DNA from: Longimicrobiaceae bacterium
GTDB lineage: Bacteria > Gemmatimonadota > Gemmatimonadetes > Longimicrobiales > Longimicrobiaceae
Assembly (NCBI GenBank): GCA_036375715.1
Contig: DASVBS010000004.1
Location: 37,712 to 101,711 of the forward strand
Direction: 5' to 3'
DNA length: 64,000 nt
In this document: positions 41,500 to 49,347 of the stretch, one piece after another
How positions within the stretch are numbered: the stretch's first letter is position 1
Layout: each line of letters opens with the position of its first letter
Made by a program: the position numbers and the translations under genes
The notes under the pieces: generated by a model
Databases searched by the model: none
Told to the model about the DNA's origin: nothing
What the model saw: the letters and a program-made list of their open reading frames with translations, nothing else

Positions 41500-42995
41500 G
41501 CTGCCCTCTTTTCCAGCTCGGACGCGAGCTCGCCCCCGACCAGCACCACGAGCCCGGTGACGTACAGCCACAATAGCAGGATAATGAACGCCCCGAGGAA
41601 GCCGTAGGTCTCGCTGTAGGAGCTGAAGTTGGCGATGTAGATACGGAAGCCCGCGGTGGCGAGAACCCACAGGGCGGCCGCTAACGCTGCCGCACGGATC
41701 AGCACCCAGTTGGAGCCTCGCTGATCGCGGTCCGGGAGGAAGTAGTAGGCTCCCCAGAAGGCAGCGACCATGAAGGCGAAAGCCAACGGCCACTGCACCA
41801 GGTTCCAGATGATCGTTCCCACCCGCCCCAGACCTACCGCCTCGACCAGGGCGGGGGCGAGCAGCAGGGTGCCCGCGGCGGCGAGAAAGAGGACGACGCT
41901 CGCGAACATCACCGCCAGCGCCAGCAGCCGCTTGCGCAGGTACGATCGGGTGTCCTGGAGGTCGTAGGCGTGGTTGAGGGTATCGATCAGACCGGCGAAG
42001 ACCGACGATCCGCCCCACAACGCCAGCAACAAGCCTATGGAGAACGGGCCCGGGGCTTCTTGTAGCACCACCTGCTCGATGAAGGGGTCGATGATCCCCT
42101 CCGACACCGCCGGCGGGAGCGCGATGGACGCCTGCGCCCTCAGCCAGGTGGCGACCGCCTCACTGCCGATCAATCCCGCTAGCCCGAAGAGAGCCATCAG
42201 GGCAGGGGGGAGCGCCAGGAAGGCGTAGAAGGCGAGCTTGGCGGCGTGCCCGGTGATCTCGTCGCTCTGGATCTCTCCCCAGAGATGCTTCACGAAGGCC
42301 TTCCACCCGGCCTCTCGCGGCGGGGGCGGACGCGGATCGGTCCGACTGGCCAAGGCCACCGCCCCTCCAGGCTCCCGCAGGCCCGCCCCCTCGCTCACCG
42401 GCGCACGATCGAGATAGCCGCGCCCCGTCGGCAGAGCCGTTCCGTGGTCCGACGATGCTACCGCAAAGCGGCGAGGCCTCGCCTCGGCTGTGATGCGGGC
42501 TCCGGCGAGCCCCGGTGCGTCCTTGCCCGGTTCGCCATGCCCTCTGCGGCCGAGAAGGCCCGTGCGTAGCGCCGCGGCCTCCTCTTTCGCCCAGCCGACG
42601 GTGTCCCGGGCGGCCGCGATGGCTTGCCGCGGGGTCGGGTCGGCGGAGCGGATCCTTCGCATTCCGCCGAGGGTGCTCAGCGCGCCGATGACCAGCAGGA
42701 TGGCGCCGACCAGCAGTGCGGCCAGCCAGTAAGAGCCGATTAGTTCTCCCAGGAGCACGACGATCCCGGCGAGGATCGTCAGCAGACCCAGGCCGCCGAC
42801 GCCGATTCCCACGGAGATCCGGGCGAATCCTCTGGCGGCGGAGCGCACCGCGGCGCGTACCTCGGCGCGGGCGAGGGCGATCTCGCGGCGGACCAGCTCT
42901 GCGGCGTCTGCCGCAAACGAGCGCAGGAGTTCAGAGAGGGATCGGACCGGCGGCCGATCTCCGCCGGAAGAGGCCGGACGTCTACCCGAGGGCAT
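41496..42995 (-). CDS. fusion of phage-holin-like (DUF1469) and YihY/BrkB-type membrane protein
   Basis: A 499-residue inner-membrane protein. Residues about 18-125 resemble the putative actinobacterial holin-like family (DUF1469): an amphipathic helix SLSELLRSFAADAAELVRRE followed by two membrane spans (about 58-83 and 88-111). A Gly/Pro/Arg-rich linker of about 100 residues follows. From about 230 it is a YihY/BrkB protein: AAKLAFYAFLALPPALMALF, ALWGGSSVFAGLIDTLNHAYD, and the last membrane pair ending GFLGAFIILLLWLYVTGLVVLVGGELASELE, the family signature. The join in one polypeptide is unusual. Function of YihY proteins is not established. Confidence 0.85.
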   Translation of the reverse strand: MPSGRRPASSGGDRPPVRSLSELLRSFAADAAELVRREIALARAEVRAAVRSAARGFARISVGIGVGGLGLLTILAGIVVLLGELIGSYWLAALLVGAILLVIGALSTLGGMRRIRSADPTPRQAIAAARDTVGWAKEEAAALRTGLLGRRGHGEPGKDAPGLAGARITAEARPRRFAVASSDHGTALPTGRGYLDRAPVSEGAGLREPGGAVALASRTDPRPPPPREAGWKAFVKHLWGEIQSDEITGHAAKLAFYAFLALPPALMALFGLAGLIGSEAVATWLRAQASIALPPAVSEGIIDPFIEQVVLQEAPGPFSIGLLLALWGGSSVFAGLIDTLNHAYDLQDTRSYLRKRLLALAVMFASVVLFLAAAGTLLLAPALVEAVGLGRVGTIIWNLVQWPLAFAFMVAAFWGAYYFLPDRDQRGSNWVLIRAAALAAALWVLATAGFRIYIANFSSYSETYGFLGAFIILLLWLYVTGLVVLVGGELASELEKRAA

Positions 42996-43125
42996 GAAGC
43001 TGTTCGGAAAATTGTCTGGCGGAAGTGAATCGTCGCCGCCGAAGCAAAAAGCCTGCCGATTGCCTGAGTCGTTGAAGCATCGTACTTTGGGATAACAGAC
43101 CCCGCCCCCCGGCGCCCCTGGAGCG

Positions 43126-43620
43126 ATGCGGAGAGAGTCTCACCATTCGGCTGGAATCATCCTCTTCCGGGACACCCCGGAACGGACCTTCCTGCTGCTT
43201 CGCTCCGCCCTCACCCGCCGGCCGGTCTGGGAGTTCCCCAAAGGCGCCATCGAACCCGGCGAGACGGTGCAGCAGGCAGCGGAGCGCGAGCTCCAAGAGG
43301 AAGCGGGGCTGACCGACGGCGACTACCAGGTACTGGACGGCTTCGTTGACGTGGAGCGCTACTACTTCACCCGCGGCACCGGCGCCGACCAGATTCTGAT
43401 TCGCAAGCAGGTCACCTATTTCGTGGCGCGCTGGAAACACGGAGAGATTCGCCTCTCCCCGGAGGCCACGCGCTTCCAGTGGGCAACGGCGGCGACGGCC
43501 GAGCGCCGCCTGCGTTTCCCGGAGAAGCGGCGCGTGCTCGCCAACGCGATCCGCTGGCTCGAGGAGCATCACCCGGCCCCCACCGCGCCGCTGGTCGAGC
43601 CCCCGCTCCTGGGCGGCTGA
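43126..43620 (+). CDS. Nudix hydrolase (diadenosine-polyphosphate type)
   Basis: A 164-residue Nudix protein. The Nudix box G-x5-E-x7-REUxEExGU is present as GAIEPGETVQQAAERELQEEAGL, giving the Mg-binding glutamates. The N-terminal SAGIILFRDTPERTFLLLRS and WEFPKGAIEPGE are typical of the Ap4A hydrolase/MutT-like bis(5'-nucleosyl)-tetraphosphatase subgroup. The C-terminal RFPEKRRVLANAIRWLEEH is a helix common in these. It would hydrolyse nucleoside diphosphate-linked compounds, probably Ap4A. It is convergent with the next gene, separated by only 13 bases. Confidence 0.92.
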   Translation: MRRESHHSAGIILFRDTPERTFLLLRSALTRRPVWEFPKGAIEPGETVQQAAERELQEEAGLTDGDYQVLDGFVDVERYYFTRGTGADQILIRKQVTYFVARWKHGEIRLSPEATRFQWATAATAERRLRFPEKRRVLANAIRWLEEHHPAPTAPLVEPPLLGG

Positions 43621-43633
43621 GCAGCTGAAAGCC

Positions 43634-44998
43634 TCACCGGGCGTCTTCGTGATTGCGGGCGTCCCCGCTGCCTATCCGTCGTAGTGCCCTCTTAGGAAGC
43701 TGCACGCGGAACTCGCTGCCCTCACCCGGGCGGCTCCAGACGTCCAGCTTTCCCCCGTGCAACTCCACCAGCAGGTTGGCGATGGCCAGGCCCAGGCCTG
43801 TCCCGCCGGGGCGTGAGCGCGCCGCATCCGCCCGGTAGAAGCGGTCGAAGACGCGCGGCAGCTCTTCTGGGGCGATGCCGATGCCGGTGTCGCGAACCCG
43901 CACCTCCACCCAATTCCTCGCCTCGGCCGCGCCGTTCCTCTCTCCCTCGCTCTCGCCGGGGATCGGGCCCCCCTCGATCTCGGCGGCGGTGATGGTGACC
44001 GAGCCGCGCTCGGTGAACTTCACCGCGTTCGACACCAGGTTGAGGAACACCTGCCGCAGGCTGCCGGCGGATCCCTCCACCACGAGGCGGGGCGGCACGC
44101 GGGTTTCCACGGCGATCGGCTTCTCCCGCGCAAGCGCCATCCCAACCTCGGCCACGTCCTCGAGCAGCGCGGAGAGATCGACCTCGGTCGCCTCGATCTG
44201 CAGACCGCCCTCCTCGCCCTGGGCGAGGGTCAGCAGGCCATCCACGAGCTGTAGCATCCACTCCGTCTCCTCGAGCACCTCCTCCAGCGTACGGGCCAGC
44301 TCGTCGGCGCTGCGCTCGCGCACGAGCGCGACCTGGATCGTGCCCTTGATCGACGTGAGGGGGGTTCGCAGCTCGTGACTGGCGTCGGAGGTGAAGCGTC
44401 GCAGCGCCTGCACCGCGCGCTCGAGCCGCGTGAGCATGCCGTTGAAGGAGCGGGCGAGCTCGTTCAGCTCGGCGGGGCGTTCGGGCTCCGCGACCCGTCG
44501 AGATAGGTCTCCGATCTCGATGCTGCGCGTGGTGTCGACGAGGCGGGCGAGGGGGTCGAGGAGTCGTTCCAGCAGTGCCCAGCCGCCGAGGGCGGCCAGC
44601 AGGGCGGTAAGGGGGATGACCAGCAGCGCGATGAACCGGAAGGATCCCAGCGCCAATCGCTCGATCTCCGTTCCGCGAGAGGCGGTGATCACCACCTCTC
44701 GCCCGTCGGCGAGGCGCAGTCGGCGCTGCAGCACGTCGATCTGCTCGCCGCTCTCCATCTGTACGCGGCCCTGCTCCTCGGAAAGGAGCACGCGCGGCAT
44801 GCCGAAGGGAATGTTGACGCGCTCCGTGTACTCGGCGGCTTCACGCAACGAGGCGGCCCCGGTCCGCTCGAGCGTCCGCTGCAGAAGCACGTAGGTGACG
44901 ACGGTGAACGCGCCCAGGGCGGCGAGCAGCACCAGCGAATACCAGAGGACGATCTCCCTCCGCAGCGACGGAGGGCCGGCCTCGGTGAAGAGCCTCAT
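43634..44998 (-). CDS. two-component sensor histidine kinase
   Basis: A 454-residue OmpR-type sensor kinase. It has two membrane spans (about 18-40 and 121-143) with a short extracytoplasmic loop of about 80 residues between them, a HAMP domain (LLDPLARLVDTTRSIEIGDL), HisKA with SDASHELRTPLTS (His208), and a HATPase with VFLNLVSNAVKF, DTGIGI and GGTGLGLAIA. It overlaps the response regulator gene by four bases (44995-44998). The pair is divergent from an HtrA protease, with a three-repeat operator between. This arrangement resembles CpxAR-DegP and MprAB-PepD envelope-stress systems, so an envelope-stress role is a reasonable inference. Confidence 0.93.
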   Translation of the reverse strand: MRLFTEAGPPSLRREIVLWYSLVLLAALGAFTVVTYVLLQRTLERTGAASLREAAEYTERVNIPFGMPRVLLSEEQGRVQMESGEQIDVLQRRLRLADGREVVITASRGTEIERLALGSFRFIALLVIPLTALLAALGGWALLERLLDPLARLVDTTRSIEIGDLSRRVAEPERPAELNELARSFNGMLTRLERAVQALRRFTSDASHELRTPLTSIKGTIQVALVRERSADELARTLEEVLEETEWMLQLVDGLLTLAQGEEGGLQIEATEVDLSALLEDVAEVGMALAREKPIAVETRVPPRLVVEGSAGSLRQVFLNLVSNAVKFTERGSVTITAAEIEGGPIPGESEGERNGAAEARNWVEVRVRDTGIGIAPEELPRVFDRFYRADAARSRPGGTGLGLAIANLLVELHGGKLDVWSRPGEGSEFRVQLPKRALRRIGSGDARNHEDAR

Positions 44999-45669
44999 TC
45001 CTCCTCGGGCGAGCTCAGCATGTAGCCGACCCCGCGCACCGTCTGAATCAGCTCGTGTTCGGGGTCGAGCTTGTTACGCAGGGAGTTGATGAACACGTCG
45101 ACCACGTTGGTCCCGGGATCGAAGCGGATTCCCCAGACGTGTTCCATGATCATCGACCGCGAAAGAGGGCGGTTGGGATTTCTGAGCAGGTACTCCAGCA
45201 GGGAATATTCCTTGGGGGTGAGCTGGACCGGCTCTCCCTGCAGGGTAACCTGGCGCCGAGCCGGGTCGAGCTCGAGCTCGCCCACGCGCAGCGTCGGGGC
45301 GGGCGCTCCACTGGCCCGGCGGAGGAGCGCTCGCAGGCGCGCGGAGAGCTCGCTGAAGTCGAACGGCTTGGTCAGGTAGTCGTCGGCACCGGCGTCGAGG
45401 CCATGGACCTTCTCCTCGGGGCGTCCCAGTGCGGTGAGCAGCAGGATCGGCAACGCGCTTCCCTCCGCCCGCAGCCCACGCACGAGATCGATCCCGCTGC
45501 GGCCCGGCAGCATCACGTCCACCACGGCGGCGTCGAAGCGCTCCGTCCGCGCCCGCTCGAAGCCCTCGTCTCCGTCGGTGGCCGTCTCCACGATGTAACC
45601 CTCCTCGGATAGGCCCTTCTTCAAAAATCCCAAAATCCTGGGGTTGTCCTCGACGATGAGTATGCGCAC
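44995..45669 (-). CDS. OmpR/PhoB-family response regulator
   Basis: A 224-residue two-domain regulator. The receiver has RILIVEDNPR, the phospho-acceptor Asp51 in VVDVMLPGRSG, and TALGRPEEKVHGLDAGADDYLTKPF with the conserved Thr and Lys. The C-terminal winged helix (from about residue 128) reads ELELDPARRQVTLQGEPVQLTPKEYSLLEYLLRNPNRPLSR and ends VRGVGYML, typical of OmpR/PhoB DNA-binding domains that bind direct repeats of 11 bp. Three 11-bp phased repeats lie about 30-65 bases upstream, suggesting autoregulation. It precedes its kinase on the minus strand. Confidence 0.95.
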   Translation of the reverse strand: MRILIVEDNPRILGFLKKGLSEEGYIVETATDGDEGFERARTERFDAAVVDVMLPGRSGIDLVRGLRAEGSALPILLLTALGRPEEKVHGLDAGADDYLTKPFDFSELSARLRALLRRASGAPAPTLRVGELELDPARRQVTLQGEPVQLTPKEYSLLEYLLRNPNRPLSRSMIMEHVWGIRFDPGTNVVDVFINSLRNKLDPEHELIQTVRGVGYMLSSPEEE

Positions 45670-45700
45670 GTAAAGTAGAGAAAGGCGTTTATTAAGAAGG

Positions 45701-45733
45701 CTTAATCCTATCCTAACCGTCGTCTAACCGTTC
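45701..45733. promoter_or_regulatory. three 11-bp direct repeats, putative response-regulator operator
   Basis: cttaatcctat, cctaaccgtcg and tctaaccgttc are contiguous 11-mers sharing cTAAnC. OmpR/PhoB-family dimers bind half-sites spaced 10-11 bp on one DNA face, so this is a likely operator of the adjacent response regulator. It lies between the divergent regulator and HtrA genes and could control both. Confidence 0.7.
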
Positions 45734-45818
45734 GCACTTCACTGGCCAAACTAAGCTTTTAGCTTTATCGCAGGAAGAACGCGTTCCGTCGGTGTTCCGT
45801 CAGTAGAGGAGATACCAT

Positions 45819-47315
45819 ATGTACAAAATGCTACGCAAGGCAGTACTGCCGACGGTGCTGGTACTGGGAATCGGCGGGGCGGCGACGGCGATCGACGCCT
45901 TCGAGGATCCGATTCCCGCGCTTGACGCGCAGGCGGCAGCAACGACGCCTGACGCGGCTCCGGACGCGCTGTCGCAAGCCTTCCGGAGCGCGGCGCGGTC
46001 GGTCATTCCGGCGGTTGTGCACGTGCAGGTGGAATCGGCCCCACGTAACGTCAGCCGGGTGCCGGAGGAGTTCCGGGATTTCCCCTTTGACTTCTTCTTC
46101 CGTTTCCCCGATGTACCTCCGGTTCCGCAGCGGGGTAGCGGCTCGGGATTCATCATCAGCAGCGACGGCTACGTCCTCACCAACAATCACGTGGTCGAGG
46201 ATGCCGACCGCGTGACGGTGACGCTCACCGACAACCGCGTGTTCGACGCGGAGGTGGTGGGGCGAGATCCCAGCACGGACGTCGCCGTGCTGAAGATCGA
46301 AGCGGAGGACCTCCCCACCGTGAAGCTCGGCAACTCCGACGCGCTCGAGGTGGGGGACTGGGTGCTTGCGCTCGGTTATCCGTTGTCGCTGGGCGAGACG
46401 GTGACGGCCGGGATCGTCAGCGCGACCGGTCGGAGCATCGGCATCATGGCGCGGAATCAGGACGGGCGGAATCAGAACCCGAATGCGCCTTCGCCGCTTG
46501 AACACTTCATCCAGACGGACGCCGCGATCAACCCCGGTAACTCCGGAGGACCGCTCATCAACCTCAACGGTGAGGTGGTGGGCATCAACAGCGCAATCGC
46601 TTCGCCGACCGGCGTCTATGCTGGTTACGGGTTTGCCGTTCCGATCCAGCTCGCCAAGCGGGTGGCGGACGACCTGATCGAGTACGGCGTGGTTCATCGG
46701 CCCAAGCTCGGGGTTCGCATCTCGGACCTGAACGCGGCCGACGTGAAGGTCTTCAAGCTGCCCAGCGCCGCGGGCGTGAAGGTGGCGAGTGAGCCCGAGA
46801 GCCCGGCGCGTGAGGCGGGCGTGCGGATGGGGGACGTGATCGTGGCGGTGGACGGCGTGCCGGTGTCCGACGCCAGCGATCTCATGGCGCAGATCGCGCG
46901 ACGTCAACCCGGCGACGAGGTGACCCTCGACATCATTCGCTATGGCGATCGTGAGCGGGTGAAGGTGAAGCTGGGAGCCTTCGAGTCGACGCCAGTGCGA
47001 CGGACGAGCTCCCGCTCGTCGGACGGTGATTCCGTGGGTCGACTCGGATTCGCGGTCACCGAGCTCACGCCCGGGCTGGCTCAGCGAGAGGGCTTCGATT
47101 CCCCCGGCGGCCTGATCATCACCGGTGTGGAGCCGGGTAGCTCGGTGCCCCCCGCTCTCGTCGGAATGCGCATCAAGCAGATCAACGGCGAGGAGATCCG
47201 CACGATCGAGGATCTGCGCGCTGTGGCCAACAAGATCGAGCCGGGTGACGCGGTCTCGGTGATCGCCGAGTCCCCCGATGGCGAGGCGATTATCATGAAC
47301 TACCAGACCCGGTAG
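45819..47315 (+). CDS. HtrA/DegP-type periplasmic serine protease with two PDZ domains
   Basis: A 498-residue trypsin-fold protease. A signal-like hydrophobic N-terminus (VLPTVLVLGIGGAATAI) precedes the catalytic domain: His124 in TNNHVVED, Asp154 in STDVAVLKI, Ser242 in NPGNSGGPL. Two PDZ domains follow (about 285-370 and 395-498) with the peptide-binding loops LGVRISDLN and GFAVTELTP. It is a periplasmic protease/chaperone for misfolded envelope proteins. ATG 45819 has gaggaga upstream. It is transcribed away from a two-component system with an operator-like repeat in between; a strong bidirectional terminator follows. Confidence 0.93.
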   Translation: MYKMLRKAVLPTVLVLGIGGAATAIDAFEDPIPALDAQAAATTPDAAPDALSQAFRSAARSVIPAVVHVQVESAPRNVSRVPEEFRDFPFDFFFRFPDVPPVPQRGSGSGFIISSDGYVLTNNHVVEDADRVTVTLTDNRVFDAEVVGRDPSTDVAVLKIEAEDLPTVKLGNSDALEVGDWVLALGYPLSLGETVTAGIVSATGRSIGIMARNQDGRNQNPNAPSPLEHFIQTDAAINPGNSGGPLINLNGEVVGINSAIASPTGVYAGYGFAVPIQLAKRVADDLIEYGVVHRPKLGVRISDLNAADVKVFKLPSAAGVKVASEPESPAREAGVRMGDVIVAVDGVPVSDASDLMAQIARRQPGDEVTLDIIRYGDRERVKVKLGAFESTPVRRTSSRSSDGDSVGRLGFAVTELTPGLAQREGFDSPGGLIITGVEPGSSVPPALVGMRIKQINGEEIRTIEDLRAVANKIEPGDAVSVIAESPDGEAIIMNYQTR

Positions 47316-47339
47316 GCCGGCAGCGATCCAGCCCGGAAC

Positions 47340-47355
47340 GCCGGCGAAAGCCGGC
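47340..47355 (+). other. GAAA-tetraloop hairpin after htrA-like gene
   Basis: gccggc-gaaa-gccggc: a six-base GC stem closed by a GNRA tetraloop, 24 bases after the protease stop. Such a hairpin could protect the mRNA 3' end. The terminator proper lies about 70 bases further. Confidence 0.5.
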
Positions 47356-47413
47356 ACCGTACAAGCATGGAAGAAGGCCGGCACACGGTCTGGAGCCGGC
47401 ACGAAACAAAAGC

Positions 47414-47443
47414 ACGTCGGGCGCCCCATGGCGCCCGACGTTT
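47414..47443. terminator. bidirectional terminator between HtrA-like and ppa genes
   Basis: acgtcgggcgc and gcgcccgacgt form an 11-base perfect stem around a six-base loop. The plus strand continues ttt, and the minus strand continues with gcttttgtttcg after the stem, so both convergent transcripts could end here. Confidence 0.7.
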
Positions 47444-47500
47444 GGTACTGAGTGCCCCCGCGAGTCGCGCTCTGCTGCGCGGAGTAGGCGGGTACTCGGA

Positions 47501-48088
47501 TTACAGCTCCAGCCCTTTTCTCGGGCTCTCGAAGGCGTACTGCTCGATCTCGTCGCGACGCTGCCGGAGGGTGTAGCGGGCAACGGCGTCGTTGATGGCG
47601 GCGCGAGCGCCTTTCGCGTCTTCCCACCCCAGTGGGTGAACCCGACCCCCCTCGAGGTCCTTGTAGATGGAGAAGAAATGCTCCACCTCGCGCAGGAAAT
47701 GCCCCGGCACGTCGGCGATGTCGTCGTAGCCGTCGTAGAGCGGGTCGCTGGTGGGGACGCACAGCACCTTCTCGTCCATCTCGTCCTTGTCCCGCATGCG
47801 GAAGAGCCCGATCGGACGCACGTCGATCAGGCACCCTGGAAAGGTGGGTACGGTGACCATCACCAGCGCGTCCAGCGGGTCGTCGTCCAGCGCATAGGTC
47901 CGCGGGAAGAAGCCGTAGTCGCCGGGATAGTGAACGGCGCTGTACAGCACGCGGTCTAGCTGGAACAGGCCCGTCTTCTTGTTGAGCTCGTATTTGTTGC
48001 GGCTACCCCTGGGAATCTCCACCACCACCGTCATCTCGTCGGGGACGTTGGTGCCGGGTTCCAGGTCGTGCCAGGGATGAATCATCAT
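47501..48088 (-). CDS. ppa: inorganic pyrophosphatase, family I
   Basis: A 195-residue soluble pyrophosphatase. It hydrolyses PPi to two phosphates and drives biosynthetic reactions. The family I signature DDDPLDALV with its metal-binding aspartates is present, preceded by VVEIPRGSRNKYELNKKTGLFQLDRVLYSAVHYPGDYGFFP, where Lys, Arg and Tyr residues contact pyrophosphate. Length and motifs match prokaryotic Ppa. Start ATG 48088 or the following ATG 48085. It is convergent with the HtrA-like gene, separated by a strong terminator. Confidence 0.95.
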   Translation of the reverse strand: MMIHPWHDLEPGTNVPDEMTVVVEIPRGSRNKYELNKKTGLFQLDRVLYSAVHYPGDYGFFPRTYALDDDPLDALVMVTVPTFPGCLIDVRPIGLFRMRDKDEMDEKVLCVPTSDPLYDGYDDIADVPGHFLREVEHFFSIYKDLEGGRVHPLGWEDAKGARAAINDAVARYTLRQRRDEIEQYAFESPRKGLEL

Positions 48089-48264
48089 ATTCGAATTGAC
48101 TTGTGTATCGGCTAAACGACAGCACGTACGGGGCGCTCGACGCGATCTTCGCGCCGCGCCGACCCCGCAAATCTAAAGGTCGGAGACTCTCGTTGACAGC
48201 GTTAGGTCACCGTCTCTAACTTCGCGCCTCCCCGAAGCCAGTGAATCACTACACGAGGAGAGCC

Positions 48265-49110
48265 GTGCTGCTGGGTGCTCACGTTTCGATTGCCGGGGGG
48301 CTTCGCAACGCCCCGGTGCGGGCGGCGGAGATCGGCGCGACCGCCATCCAGATCTTCACCAAACAGGCGAACCGCTGGGCGGATCCTGTACTCGACCCCG
48401 AGGAGGTGCGCGCCTTCCGCGCCGGGATCGATGAGGTCGGGATCCGCTTCGTCTGTGCGCACGATTCCTACCTGATCAACCTGGCGACTCCCGATCCCGT
48501 CCTGCGCGAGCGGTCGTACGCCTCCTTCCGGGCGGAGCTCGAGCGCTGTCGCGAGCTGGGGCTGGACGCGGTGGTCACCCACCCGGGGAACGCCACCGAC
48601 GGCGACCGCGAGCGCGGCATCGCGCAGAACGCGGAGCTGATCGCGCGAGCTCTCGCGGAGGTCGACGGCAAGACGCAGGTACTGATCGAGACGACCGCGG
48701 GCACTGGCCAGGCGCTCGGCTCGAGGTTCGAGGAGATCGCCGAGCTGCGCGCTCGGATCCCGGAGGCGGTGCGCGGTCGGGTCGGCGTTTGCATGGACAG
48801 CTGCCACGTCTACGCCGCCGGGTACGACCTGGCGCTCCACTACGACGCGGTGATGGAGGAGTTCGACCGCGTGATCGGACTCGCCCACCTGGGCCTCTTC
48901 CATCTGAACGACTCGCAGAAGCCGCTCGGCAGTCGCCGCGACCGTCACACCGACATCGGCGAGGGCACCCTGGGCGACGAGCCCTTCCGCCGCCTCATGA
49001 ACGATCCTCGCTTCGCCCACCTCCCCAAAGTGCTCGAGACCCCCAAAGGCGACGACCACACCGCAGCGGACCGGAGGAATCTCCAGAGGCTGCGATCGTA
49101 TGCTAGATGA
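48265..49110 (+). CDS. nfo: endonuclease IV (AP endonuclease)
   Basis: A 281-residue AP endonuclease with three-zinc TIM barrel, cutting 5' to abasic sites in base excision repair. Zinc ligands are in CAHDSYLINLA, VVTHPGN, IETTAG, CMDSCHVYAAGYD and LNDSQKPLGSRRDRHTDIGEG, all in the Nfo order. The start GTG 48265 is preferred because gaggag lies five bases before it and the protein then begins LLGAHVSIAGG, as in the family; an in-frame GTG at 48241 would add eight residues. Followed by repeat-rich intergenic DNA. Confidence 0.94.
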   Translation: MLLGAHVSIAGGLRNAPVRAAEIGATAIQIFTKQANRWADPVLDPEEVRAFRAGIDEVGIRFVCAHDSYLINLATPDPVLRERSYASFRAELERCRELGLDAVVTHPGNATDGDRERGIAQNAELIARALAEVDGKTQVLIETTAGTGQALGSRFEEIAELRARIPEAVRGRVGVCMDSCHVYAAGYDLALHYDAVMEEFDRVIGLAHLGLFHLNDSQKPLGSRRDRHTDIGEGTLGDEPFRRLMNDPRFAHLPKVLETPKGDDHTAADRRNLQRLRSYAR

Positions 49111-49111
49111 A

Positions 49112-49341
49112 TACGAATTACGAATTACGAATTACAGGGCGAATTTTGAATTCCGACGGCGCACGGCGTGCTGCCTTGTGATCCCAAACGCCAGCGGAGG
49201 ACTACAGCGACGGTGCTTCCGAGCAATTCCTCGTTGGCGCTCCGTCAAACTCAGAACGACGGACTGGACATGTCCCAAGTGGCATCCGATGTAATTCGTA
49301 TTCGTAAGAATTCGTAACTCGTAATTCGTAATTCGTAACTT
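49112..49341. repeat. inverted pair of gaattac heptamer arrays between convergent genes
   Basis: Left: tacgaattacgaattacgaa and following units (49112-49152). Right, in opposite orientation: gtaattcgtattcgtaagaa (from 49291) continuing to about 49341. The 140-bp segment between has no gene. Arms can pair over more than 20 bases with mismatches. Same family as the arrays at 2.4, 5.1, 17.3, 29.2 and 40.8 kb. Confidence 0.85.
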
Positions 49342-49347
49342 TCCTGA

